Shown here: positions 9,701 to 17,498 of the stretch, in pieces
Layout of the letters: each line of letters opens with the position of its first letter
Numbering within the stretch: the first letter of the stretch is position 1
Assembly: GCA_022592445.1 (NCBI GenBank)
Contig: JABYQR010000428.1
Location: forward strand, 1 to 35,431
Direction of reading: 5' to 3'
DNA: 35,431 nt
Origin: Cytidiella melzeri
Taxonomy: Eukaryota > Basidiomycota > Agaricomycetes > Polyporales > Irpicaceae
Program-made: the position numbers and the translations under genes
The notes under the pieces: model-generated
Seen by the model: the letters and a program-made list of their open reading frames with translations, nothing else
What the model was told of the DNA's origin: nothing
The model's database searches: none

Positions 9701-11200
9701 CTTTTCTTTTAATCCCTTTGTTCCTTTGTGAAGATTTTCGACAATCTTATTCCCTGGGTGTCCTAGTCGATTATGCCACAACGTATAATCATTACGACTA
9801 ACTTTATTAATTGAGTCTATCTTCCTGACTAGACGTCCTTTAATCCAATAAAGTCCGGCATGATCAGGTTGACCATTTATAATCTCTTTTCCTTCATTAT
9901 AAATTGTCCATCCTTTCGATGTAACACTGCTGGTGCATCCTTGTTGCAGTGCTCTAGAAGGAGAAAAGAATCTTGTAGTCGCATCTGGTATATAGAGGAC
10001 ATTGTTCAAAGTTGTGCGATGTATTTTATCTTTCACAAGGATCGTGTCAAGTACGACCGTTCCTTTTCCCAATATTTTGACAGTCATATCTTTACCTGCT
10101 ACAGAGCATGTACCTGCTACCGTTGCTGGTTGATACGAGATAAAGTCGTCAATTTCATTGGTAATGTGACTAGTAGCACCACTGTCGATGAGCCATTCAA
10201 CGCTTTCAGTCTCACACGTGGAATACAGAGAAACGTTGATGATTTCATTATCGTGCTCGAAGACAGGTTTGGTATCTACTTGAAGATTATTTACAGTCGC
10301 TTTGTCTTTGCCTTTGCCTTTGGACTTCTTTCGTTGTCCTCCTTTCTTTCCTTTATTCTCCTTGTTACCCTGCTTGTTGTTGGTAGAAGATCCTTGCTGA
10401 TTATTTCCATTACCGCGAGACTTGTTCTGGTTAGGTTTCCCTTTATCCCAGTGCTGACTCGTAGTATGGTTAGAAAGCCCACACTTCTTGCATTTTTCCT
10501 TCGGTAAACGCGTGGTCTGCGTAATCCGATTCGCATTTTCACTGTTTGAACCCTTTCGACGTAACTCTTCCGCAAGTATCTTGGGGATGAGCGTGTCAAA
10601 CTTAATTTCTTCGGGTTTTGCAACAGTGCCAATGTATGCAGAAATGGCGGTTTCATATGACGTTGGTAAAGCCCACAAAAGAATATGAACTTTAATTTGA
10701 TCATCAAGGTCTAACCCAGCAACTTTGGTATCTCCAATCTTAGTACGGAAGCCTTGAATTTGTACGTTCATATCCTTAGACTCATCAAAAGTTGAGCTAA
10801 GTAGGTTTCTGAACGCAACAGAGCTTGCTAAGACTGATGTCTTCTCAAAATCTGTTTTCAATTTCTTCCACACTGCGGAGGCCAAATCCTCTCCTTCAAG
10901 ATAGGATTGCAAAGTAATGTCAAGGTAAATATTGAAATAAGCTAAAGCGCGTTGGTTCCGAATTTCCCAATCCTTAAGTTCCTTCTTCTCATCAGAAGTG
11001 TCAGGAGGTGCAGTAGTCGTACCAGAACCTGAACTGGTTGCAGCTGCTGCGGGTAAGGTAGGTTTTGTTTCGGTTCCATTCACGATTAACCAAGTGTTTG
11101 AATATCTGAACAAGCCAATCATAGCGGTGGACCATTTCTTGTAGTTTGAACCGTCAAAGACGATCATTTGACTACCGCTAATCTTTCCTGGTTCAGCCAT
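6734..11200 (-). CDS. Copia Gag-Pol polyprotein, intact, 1488 aa
   Basis: One uninterrupted frame encodes all steps of copia retrotransposition: capsid, protease, integrase, reverse transcriptase and RNase H. The start is the ATG at 11200 (MAEPGK); no ATG lies further up in this frame. Gag spans about residues 1-235. The zinc knuckle is C237-x2-C240-x4-H245-x4-H250, a CCHH form of the usual CCHC. The protease has DSGATSH (D339). Integrase has the HHCC finger (H476, H481, C510, C513) and a D540/D602/E638 triad with exact D-35-E spacing. A proline- and charge-rich linker (about 765-960) precedes reverse transcriptase (D1081; YVDD 1166-1169). RNase H has DADWA (D1336) and E1377. All key residues are present, so the protein is probably active. 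The ATG overlaps the stop of the upstream frame as TAATG. Confidence 0.96.
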   Translation of the reverse strand: MAEPGKISGSQMIVFDGSNYKKWSTAMIGLFRYSNTWLIVNGTETKPTLPAAAATSSGSGTTTAPPDTSDEKKELKDWEIRNQRALAYFNIYLDITLQSYLEGEDLASAVWKKLKTDFEKTSVLASSVAFRNLLSSTFDESKDMNVQIQGFRTKIGDTKVAGLDLDDQIKVHILLWALPTSYETAISAYIGTVAKPEEIKFDTLIPKILAEELRRKGSNSENANRITQTTRLPKEKCKKCGLSNHTTSQHWDKGKPNQNKSRGNGNNQQGSSTNNKQGNKENKGKKGGQRKKSKGKGKDKATVNNLQVDTKPVFEHDNEIINVSLYSTCETESVEWLIDSGATSHITNEIDDFISYQPATVAGTCSVAGKDMTVKILGKGTVVLDTILVKDKIHRTTLNNVLYIPDATTRFFSPSRALQQGCTSSVTSKGWTIYNEGKEIINGQPDHAGLYWIKGRLVRKIDSINKVSRNDYTLWHNRLGHPGNKIVENLHKGTKGLKEKIPIPSTISPCHGCQVGKGKRQPFPPSMSRATEVLELTHSDLIEYSTTSIDGYKYGMTCLDDASSHGMLYYLKHKDEAFTRFKEYKSWAENQTGKKMKKFRCDGGTEFINNEFKDYLKEHGIELQMSVPYTPQQNGRAERWQQTIKYKAEALRQQAGLSNGFWKLTCEAAVYLNNRLPNVRLNWQTPIESFLGIKPDISMLRVFGCRAYVHVPIKSRQNKLSPKATPMIFVGYEPGVKGYRFWDKQRIVIARDAVFDETHFPYRKDITPSKQPLVGDNSDNNTVPPHDNFSPFEENDEQGHQDSDDGDDDHPEHQAPTHPSRQQQQFPSAPVLDKEPQPQIKRGPKPKPPLPPPINQNKRSTAGKNPKLSMRPVDMQKALEKQVAKDKKEEQNELRLRAEWNSRTRARSPVAGPSRLRIPLRSGTSSRQPSRSPSVEPGPEHQTLSGGLTDDDDSAEIDDETLNSITAYSINEYPQTWKQAMKRDGRDQWFAAAQDEIDSQMKNKTWTLVRRPDASRKIVKCKWVFTIKSDGRYKARLVAKGFTQVEGIDYQETFSPVARFESIRMLLAIAALEDWEIEALDVKTAFLYGELDEEIYMEQPEGFVEKGTENHVCLLKKAIYGLKQASRTWNIKIHNTLIELGFDRIHSDAGVYVYRQQGGNLILILYVDDIFPIGNSKLAMSALKKNLMDRYEMRDLGEAKLILGMRVQRDRKAKTILLDQESYIQEALKRFNMANANPARTPLPSGAVLQKADSDYKADSGLLRQYQALIGTLIYVMIGTRPDISYAVIRLSQYMSNPTDHHYKSAKYILRYLLGTQSYAIKYNGSSNAGIIGYSDADWAENKDDRHSTTGYVFLLAEGAISWTSKKQKTVALSSMESEYMALCETSKQCYWLRTVLKELDLKQQEPTILCCDNHGAIYFTKNPKIESRSKHIDIRYHYVREFVKNKNAELYAVPTEEQIADIMTKSLAFQKQSYFSGRLGLIDLNTH

Positions 11201-11772
11201 TATAACCAAAAGCAATCAAGGATCAAGTCGTAGTACGGAATGTACACTTCAGAGATATGAGGTACTACAGGTGCAATTACAGGTGATGACGTCTGTTTAG
11301 AAGTTTCTTCTAGAAGATCTTCGACTTCGGTGTTTTCTCCGGAATCTGAGTTCTTATCTAGAGATTGACTGGATGTGTCACCAATGTAAGTTGTGCCTGT
11401 GATGATCTCTGATGGTTCCTGATCTATTACTACTTCTGGTTCGTTGTTCTGTGGTTCTGATTCTCGACGATTTGCTAAGTCTAGAAGGTATGAATTGACT
11501 AAAGCAGGTACGTCAAGATGCGGTACAGATCCTATGTAACCTCTAATGAGTTCTTTCTGATGTTCAAAAGGTTCAAGATATCGGTCCTGTGTTACCAATG
11601 CAATAATTCTATAAACTTCGTTTAAATCTGCTTCAAACGAATATCTATAGCGGTTAGGGCACGGTTGTGTTTCACAGGGTCTTGCAACACTGTCGACGTC
11701 ACAAAAGTTCTCTGAGTCAAAGAGGTGAAATTCGGAATTCGTACACGCTAATGAAGCCAGAGTACAACGTTA
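11200..11772 (-). CDS. Accessory frame d of young copia element, Met-free, Cys motif
   Basis: An open frame of 189 codons follows a TAA at 11770-11772, contains no methionine codon, and stops with a TAA that shares its last two bases with the gag-pol ATG (TAATG, 11202-11198). The first third holds C-T-N…C…C-E-T-Q-P-C-P-N-R-Y (last block 11676-11647), which matches a frame just before gag in the gypsy element at 34839-34868. The rest is acidic and Ser/Glu-rich, then hydrophobic near the end. Lacking a start codon, it must be entered by splicing, by frameshift or from a non-AUG codon. A minus-strand CTTCATTAG acceptor near 11749 is one candidate. No known domain is recognised. The shared motif supports it as coding. 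Confidence 0.6.
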
Positions 11773-12048
11773 CAAACTATGTAAAGAAAAGTCATAAAAG
11801 TTCGTCAGAATGCGCTACGTGATGGTCGTGACTCGAAGCAGAACGAGAGAGAGATAGAGAAAATATACAAGTACACTACGGACTACGCTAATGAAAATGA
11901 CCGTTTGTAAAAGTATAAATGTACACATCGCGATATTTTATAGTATACAGTGCGCGGTATAGTTCGATTTGCAGAGAGTCCGTTCAAAGAGAAGACGATC
12001 CAGGCTCTAAAGAAGGCTCGAGCGCAGCGGGCTCGATCTTTACCTCCT

Positions 12049-13047
12049 TCATTTTACCTTTAATTCTTCCTCCCTATGAAAGATGCTCATCCAGTCTTCC
12101 TTCTTCTCCATACGTCTCTGAGTCAGCCAGACCAGCTGGTGATCGCTAAGATGATCGCGACCATTGAAGACCTCCATCGCTGTGTGAAAGTCTGCAACTG
12201 AGATAAAGTACGTGTTCCAGATATTATCACAGTCCGGCCACTGTCCCCTCTTGAGCATGAGGTAAATCCGGGCACAGGCTGTGATCTCCTTGATCCGCTG
12301 AGACTTGGCAAATTCTTCCAGCTCCTCGACCATCTCACGATAGTGCTCGCATTTGTTGCCCATGCTAACGACCATTGTATCAACCAGTCCCCTAGAGCGT
12401 AAGCACAGCTCATTGGGCGTAAAGTTGGGATGGTTAACGTGTTGCATGGCGAGGATGGAACAAACTTGCTCCGGCCTGAAAACCTCCCCCTTTGGTCCAT
12501 CCACGCCATAAACCATACCACACGAATAGACAGGCGAAGCCGGCCTAGTGTCTGTACGATCAACGTGGACCCAGTCGTCGAATGAAAAGGTGGGAATGAC
12601 TGGTTGGGGAGCGTATACCGTTGGCCATGAATCTTCAACCTGTCCCTCCTCCTGAGTAGTGGAGGACGGAACCGGAGTAGGCTCGGCAGCAGAAGCGGCC
12701 TGGACTACTGGTTCTGAAGAATCATGAGAAACTGGTGAACTGATATTTAAACCGTTCATACCATCAACGATATCCGGAATGACCGGTGTAGGCGGATTGA
12801 CCATTGTAGAAGAAGTCTGTGGAGATGCAAAATTATTTAATGCCTGGGCAACCATGTCCCAAAGCGATAATCCTGCACTCACAAAAGGCGGTGGCATTGG
12901 AGTAGGATGACGATGGGGATGAGGGTGCGACGGCGACGCAGATCGGCGAGGAGGTGCAGCATTAACCCTGGAAGAACTTTGGGTTTGATGCGCCCTGATT
13001 TCCGCACTGACGTTACGAGGCCTTCGTCTTATAAATCCAATTCCGCC
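12049..13047 (-). CDS. Accessory frame c of young copia element, unknown protein
   Basis: The frame is open from after a TGA at 13048-13050 to the TGA at 12049-12051. The first ATG (12897) gives 282 aa; if read on from frame b through the overlap it contributes about 327 codons. Upstream of the ATG the frame encodes a His/Pro/Ser-rich basic stretch, which looks like coding rather than random sequence. The middle (about 12300-12700) is Pro/Ser/Glu-rich and disordered in character. The C-terminal 130 residues look folded, with regular hydrophobic spacing and several Trp and Cys. No domain is recognised. It lies between the primer-binding site and gag-pol, in the element's sense, so it belongs to the element. 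It could be a captured gene or an old gag-like extension. Confidence 0.6.
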   Translation of the reverse strand, partial: GGIGFIRRRPRNVSAEIRAHQTQSSSRVNAAPPRRSASPSHPHPHRHPTPMPPPFVSAGLSLWDMVAQALNNFASPQTSSTMVNPPTPVIPDIVDGMNGLNISSPVSHDSSEPVVQAASAAEPTPVPSSTTQEEGQVEDSWPTVYAPQPVIPTFSFDDWVHVDRTDTRPASPVYSCGMVYGVDGPKGEVFRPEQVCSILAMQHVNHPNFTPNELCLRSRGLVDTMVVSMGNKCEHYREMVEELEEFAKSQRIKEITACARIYLMLKRGQWPDCDNIWNTYFISVADFHTAMEVFNGRDHLSDHQLVWLTQRRMEKKEDWMSIFHREEELKVK

Positions 13048-13394
13048 TCACGATTGGCTTCATCAATGATGCGATTAACCTCTCGGAGGTGCCTTTGCCT
13101 ATCACTCTGCCTGAACCTGTCCCAGCCATGACGACCGAGAAGGCTGTACTCCATCGATTCCATGCGCCGAACTCCGTCCCTGTCAACGTAGTTGACATTG
13201 ATCCTGGCATCCTGAGCATCGGTTTGACTCATACGGATGGAGATGGGAGTTGCTGAACTCCTTATCTCCATAACGATGGGGTGACCCATACGGTCAAACC
13301 GAGTGTAGTCATGAACGCGGTAGGGATCATTGGGAGAATGGGGAGCGAAGCGGGCATTGACGCGACGGGAAGTGCGGCGAGAGTTATTCGGCAT
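13029..13394 (-). CDS. Accessory frame b of young copia element, basic 121-aa protein
   Basis: The ATG at 13394 (MPNNSRRT) opens a 121-codon frame rich in Arg and Asp/Asn, ending TAA at 13029-13031. Its last bases, G GAT TTA TAA, overlap frame c, which is in the -1 phase, by about 19 bases. A -1 shift on GGATTTA would fuse b to c into about 448 residues. The start lies only two bases after the TGA of frame a. The sequence is unlike any domain known to me; the N-terminal Arg cluster could bind nucleic acid (inference). Confidence 0.5.
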   Translation of the reverse strand: MPNNSRRTSRRVNARFAPHSPNDPYRVHDYTRFDRMGHPIVMEIRSSATPISIRMSQTDAQDARINVNYVDRDGVRRMESMEYSLLGRHGWDRFRQSDRQRHLREVNRIIDEANREAELDL

Positions 13395-13396
13395 CT

Positions 13397-13681
13397 TCAA
13401 AAATATAATGGTCTGGAAGAAAGAATCGAAAGTATAAGATTTATGTCGTCGTATTCAATCCACAACACTTTCCTTGAGAAAGTCCTGGGGATTGCTAATG
13501 GAAAAGTCGAATGTGAGTAAAAGTTTTCCACAAGTGATTCAAGACGAGTATGACCACTTGCAACTTCGACTTCTACCAGTCGGTATGATACGACGAAAAC
13601 ATAATGGCGCATGTAAGAAACACCACGAAGTATAGGAGAGTCCACAATCTCCGTGATACCAAAAGTAAAAGTGGACGACAT
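13397..13681 (-). CDS. Possible accessory frame a of young copia element, 94 aa
   Basis: A 94-codon frame from the ATG at 13681 to the TGA at 13397-13399 lies first in the accessory block. It is hydrophobic and aromatic-rich without a clear membrane segment or domain. The only support is position: it is the first frame after the leader and its stop is two bases from the start of frame b. It could be chance. Confidence 0.3.
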   Translation of the reverse strand: MSSTFTFGITEIVDSPILRGVSYMRHYVFVVSYRLVEVEVASGHTRLESLVENFYSHSTFPLAIPRTFSRKVLWIEYDDINLILSILSSRPLYF

Positions 13682-14170
13682 GCCTCAAGAAATTCTACAG
13701 CTACAAAAAGCGGCGATTTCTAATTCCAGGACTGACTGACGTGCGCCAACACGAAGGTCCTAGGCCTCTAAGTCACGAGCTTAGAGTGCCACTCAACACT
13801 ACCCTCCTATTGTACTACTCCGCCGATCTACCACTTGTACAAGTGGGAGCTTGTTCCTCCACCACCGGATTTTACACTGCGTGTTAGGCAGATTCCGCGT
13901 AATGCACGACTCGTTAAAGTCGAGAACCACCAAGGGTGGCTTAAGTATTCAGCTGGGTTGGGAGTGCGTACGCAAGGGGCAAGTAGGTGAGGGAATTAGC
14001 TGTAGAAGATCAGTTGGGAATATTGTATTCGAAGCTGAGGCAGTCAACCAGTACAACTCTACTACTACTATGTGGCCAAACAAAGTAAAGTAGAGAAACT
14101 TACTTATAAGAAAGCTTGGGGGATACTGGTTGATGGATGTCGTTGAGAGTGTGGATGTAGTTAAGTTAAA
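13682..14170 (-). other. Leader of young copia element
   Basis: About 490 bases between the primer-binding site and the first accessory frame hold no convincing gene. Packaging or dimerisation signals are expected in such leaders, but none can be identified by eye. Confidence 0.6.
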
Positions 14171-14187
14171 AGCCGGGGCTCATAACC
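14171..14187 (-). other. Primer-binding site of young copia element
   Basis: On the minus strand GGTTATGAGCCCCGGCT follows the 5' LTR end directly. It is identical over 17 bases to the site of the old element at 587-603 although the LTRs of the two elements are unrelated. It is complementary to the anticodon arm of an initiator tRNA-Met, the half-tRNA mode known for copia. Confidence 0.87.
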
Positions 14188-14273
14188 TAACAAAGTGGAA
14201 TATGTGTGCGAGGGGTAGAGGCTGTTAAGCTTCGAAGATGAGTCTTATTATTCTTGCTGCTTCAGCAGCTCTG

Positions 14274-14281
14274 CTTATATA
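14274..14281 (-). promoter_or_regulatory. Likely TATA box of the young copia LTR
   Basis: TATATAAG on the minus strand, followed by the palindromic GCTGCTGAAGCAGC. It is conserved in the other LTR at 6251-6258. It would place the transcript start some 30 bases on, about 60 bases before the LTR end. Confidence 0.55.
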
Positions 14282-14354
14282 CATGTCTGTATCTACTTAT
14301 GTAAGCGACTACTATACATGTCTACTTCAGCTATTCTACTGTACTACTAAGTGC

Positions 14355-14461
14355 ATGACTCATGCATGACTCATGCTATGAGTGCATGACTCATCATGAC
14401 TCATTGTATGACTAGGTTCAGCACTTGTACCAGAGGCGTACATAATGAGTAAATGACTCAT
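14355..14461. promoter_or_regulatory. Five ATGACTCAT bZIP (Gcn4/AP-1 type) sites in the LTR
   Basis: The 9 bp ATGACTCAT occurs at 14355, 14366, 14386, 14396 and 14453. It is the palindromic optimum for Gcn4-type bZIP factors. The cluster lies upstream of the TATA box in transcription order. The other LTR has four copies. Control by amino-acid starvation factors is an inference. Confidence 0.6.
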
Positions 14462-14747
14462 GCTAGTACTTGTCCTCAGATGTATGCTTTAGGCATCCTC
14501 TGGAGTCATATGTGCTTTCCATGTCATTTCCTATGCTACTAGAACACAGGCGTACATATATGTATAGTATTCCTACAACCCATATCTGTACGTCTCAGCT
14601 AATGTGATGGTTACTACTAGAGTTTCCATATACGGCTGCATAATTCCCATACTAAGACTGTGGGAACTCTGCTACCTAAAGCGTCCTTATAATAAGGCGT
14701 GGGAAACTACATATCATATCATATTATTATATTATATAGTTTTAACA

Positions 14748-14752
14748 GTGAA
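14748..14752. repeat. Right target-site duplication GTGAA
   Basis: It matches GTGAA at 6160-6164 exactly and closes the young copia element. Confidence 0.93.
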
Positions 14753-15330
14753 TACCTTTATCTGTTTTGTGCTTATTACAATCTAATTGAGATACAAGCA
14801 GACAGAGGGACACTGTAAACAAAAAAGGGCAAAGCACTGCAAGTGCTGCATCTGCTAGAAACAATTTGAGCACCCAATTTGGATGCAATGTTAGTGCGGA
14901 TTGCAATCAGCATTACCTACACCTGCGCTGGCCAGAAACACCAGACTAGCTGCCTTCCTATCTTGGGTTTTTGCTCTCTGCCCCCTAAACAGGAAGGCAG
15001 TGCACACAGTGGCAGCGTGCAGAGGGTCTGGGACCGAGATTAAACCTGACAATGTTCGGAGGCCTTGTGACCGTGACCCGAACCTTACTAGGTCGTGCCA
15101 GTATTGTGCCAATACAGTACGCTGTTATGAGTGATTATGAGGGATCTACGATCTGACGTCCGACGCCAGCGCCGCTTCAAGAATGAATTAACCGATGGTG
15201 GGCGCCTTTCATGGGACGCCATCAATGAAGGTTGTGGCCACGCTTGTCGTAGGTGAAACTGGGATTACTGACCCTATAGAGACTCTATACGTCGTACAGC
15301 ACTCGCAGAAGGACATTCTTCAGCGACACC
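14753..15330. other. Upstream region of the C2H2 gene, no gene recognised
   Basis: Small frames on both strands (60-85 codons) show no domain. This is the probable promoter and 5' UTR of the gene starting at 15331; the young copia element inserted about 580 bp upstream of that start. Confidence 0.5.
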
Positions 15331-17018
15331 ATGGTCCGCGCCCACGCGAAGCCGCCTGTGAGTTCTCTGCTGTGGCTGGTCATTTTCAGCCACCGCCACC
15401 GTCCAAGCAGCTTATGGCTTACTCTGTCTTGCCACCCCGTTTGACACATTAGCCGGAAGAGAAAAAGGAAACAAGCCAGAAAAAGAAACCGCACTCGAAG
15501 ACTGGTCTCTGGGCGTGTAAGATCAACGACTGCAATAAATGCTTTGCACGCGAAGCCGACCTTAAGCGTCACCAGAGAACCACTAAAGGCCATTCTCAGC
15601 CGGGATAGTAGGTCTCACTATTGATGGTATACAACAGTCCTGGGCTGATAAGTCTGGTATTGCACAGTGCGTGTCCTCAATGTGACGCTACCTTCACTAG
15701 GGTACGTTGGATCCTTGAAGCCTTCGACATAACACGCCGCAGCTCGCACATTTTTGTTAGACCGATGCTCTTCGAAGACATCAAAAATCTAGGTACTATG
15801 CTTGGATGTCTCATTATGCCCTACGCTGATTCAACTTCACCCTGTAGACACAACGGGGTAATAATTGAATCCTCGAACAGCGCGAAGACCTCTGGAGAGG
15901 ATACAGATGATACGGACGCGTCCATGTCTGCAACGAGTCGCGATGGCTCACTCGCGGGAGATATCGATGATCAAGAGGACCCCAAAACAGAAGCAAACCC
16001 TCCGAAACTTGAAGCCTCCTCCTCCTCTTCTCGTGCTAGCTACTATCGATCACAGGCAGCACACCCTAGTGGGCACAGACTCTCTTTTGTCATCGGGCCT
16101 TTTTCTCATGACCCACGGCTTCTTGTAGATTACGTGTCGCCATTACCTCCGCCTCCGGCTATCTTTATAGAAGGTGGATATCCACATGCCATTGCCATCC
16201 CTACGTCCGCCGCCAGACTTCAATGGCCAGCAGCTCCACCATGGTCGGCTGAAGGCTCGCCAATACCTCCTCCCCCACCTCAACTATATCCCGTATCATC
16301 GTACTATCATTCGCCCCCATACAATCGACAAGGTCCGCCTATGATCCCTCCCGGATACCCTTTACGCCATCCACCAGATTACCTGGCACAGCTCATGCAT
16401 CCTGTTAGTGGCCCACAACCAACACCACCACCACCCGGAGCATATCCCACGAACACTCCGCTTCCCGTGTCCGTCACGCGTTCGACCGATTCTGAACGCT
16501 CGGACACAGATGGATCGGAAGAGGAAGAAGATGATGTCGACTATGAAGATGCAGATTCTGAACGAGACGTCGAAGACGATCAAAAGGACGAAAACCGTCC
16601 TACTGAATACGATTCCCAAAATGAACCTCACACAGGGCCTTATACCAAAACGGACGGACACGAACGACAAAGGCGTCCGGGAAAAACCATTAATGGAACG
16701 AGCAGGGATCAAACTTCCGCGGTACATGACCATGCCTGGCGAGATTCCACAGCAGCCTTGGATACTTCCCCGGAGCGACCGCCGCCAGGCGTCACAGGGT
16801 TATCGCACCACGAAAGCTTTGCCTCCCTGCGAGAACATTCCGACGGTGGTGAAGAAGACACGCTCTCTCCGCGCATGCGTGAGGTCGCACTGGATACACC
16901 GTTGTTGCTAATTGCACAGGTACGCTGGGGAATACGTTCCTGTCAATACCAACCGCGGACTTGTTGGCTGACCGTTGCATGCACGGGTTAGGAATCTCTT
17001 GCTTCATTACGAGCGTAG
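15331..17018 (+). CDS. Two-finger C2H2 zinc-finger transcription factor
   Basis: Exons: 15331-15357, 15453-15607, 15668-15701, 15761-15792, 15848-16919, 16992-17018 (1347 nt, 448 aa). The start ATG has a good context (CACCATGG). Finger 1 is C31-x4-C36-x12-H49-x6-H56; finger 2 is C63-x2-C66-x12-H79-x4-H84, joined by HSQPGYACPQC. The fingers are spread over four exons, two of only 34 and 32 nt, and every junction has GT-AG ends and correct phase. The rest is disordered: a Ser/Asp stretch, a Pro/Tyr-rich middle and an acidic run (SDTDGSEEEEDDVDYED), as expected for an activation domain. It probably acts in the nucleus as a sequence-specific regulator. The last intron (16920-16991) is likely but not certain; without it the protein ends at 16991. 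It is convergent with the adenosine kinase gene. Confidence 0.87.
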
Positions 17019-17498
17019 GTGGTCTCTCTCACGCTTGAACATCCCTTTGGTACCGAACACAGTAAGTCCTGAACACCTCCCTCGCGTAGTTCACGAGAAA
17101 TTCATCTCTTCAAGCAGTTTCCCCGTCTCGTCTCACCTCGGGATCACACTGCGCTCTAGGAAGAGCTCCGCACGTCGCTTCCCTTGCATGTCACGCATAC
17201 TAGTAGTCGAACAATAGTACAGGAGCTGCACCCCACATGCGCACTCAACGGAGCGCCGGAGATTGCCTTGCAGACTATATATACCCCGGTATGAAACATG
17301 TTATGACTCCAGCTAACAAATGCAACTGCTAAACTTCCATTGTTTGAGCACGGAATTACATACAGCGATGATGGTCTATGAATACAGAGCTGTGGAGAGC
17401 TAGTTCTAATGTCTTCCTGAGATGCGTAACGACGTTTGCTGTTGAAAGCATGTATGCTGTTGAGAGCGAGGGGGTATCGCGATGCGAAAGGGGCGTGT
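17019..17498. other. Convergent 3' intergenic region
   Basis: About 480 bp lie between the 3' ends of the C2H2 gene and the adenosine kinase gene. No supported frame or motif is seen; it is likely the 3' UTRs of both. Confidence 0.5.

Larger units (their letters stand above)
6165..14747 (-). mobile_element. Young, apparently complete 8.58 kb Ty1/copia element
   Basis: The element reads right to left. It has a 5' LTR (14188-14747), primer-binding site (14171-14187), leader, four packed accessory frames (13681 down to 11200), intact gag-pol (11200-6734), purine tract (6715-6723) and 3' LTR (6165-6714). Target duplication GTGAA is perfect (6160-6164 and 14748-14752). The LTRs differ by four transitions and one 10 bp tandem duplication in about 550 bp, so insertion is recent. 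Known copia elements are usually about 5-6 kb; the excess here is the roughly 3 kb between primer-binding site and gag-pol. Confidence 0.96.
14188..14747 (-). repeat. 5' LTR of young copia element
   Basis: This 560 bp copy has TGTTA/TAACA ends. It matches 6165-6714 except for four transitions and an extra 10 bp (CATGACTCAT) that duplicates one bZIP-type word. Confidence 0.95.

Noticed and set aside
9860..10507. 215-codon plus-strand frame over the copia gag region
   Set aside because: It is antisense to an intact Gag-Pol with clear motifs, and its own sequence has no domain.
11773..12048. Intron joining frames c and d of the copia element
   Set aside because: Donor options (GTAAAA at the end of c, or GTATGG earlier) and acceptors (CATAG near 11777, CATTAG near 11749) exist, but no pair was clearly better; left as a possibility only.
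12123..12638. 171-codon minus-strand frame overlapping accessory frame c
   Set aside because: It shares the strand with frame c but in another phase, with no domain; frame c is longer and continuous with protein-like upstream codons.
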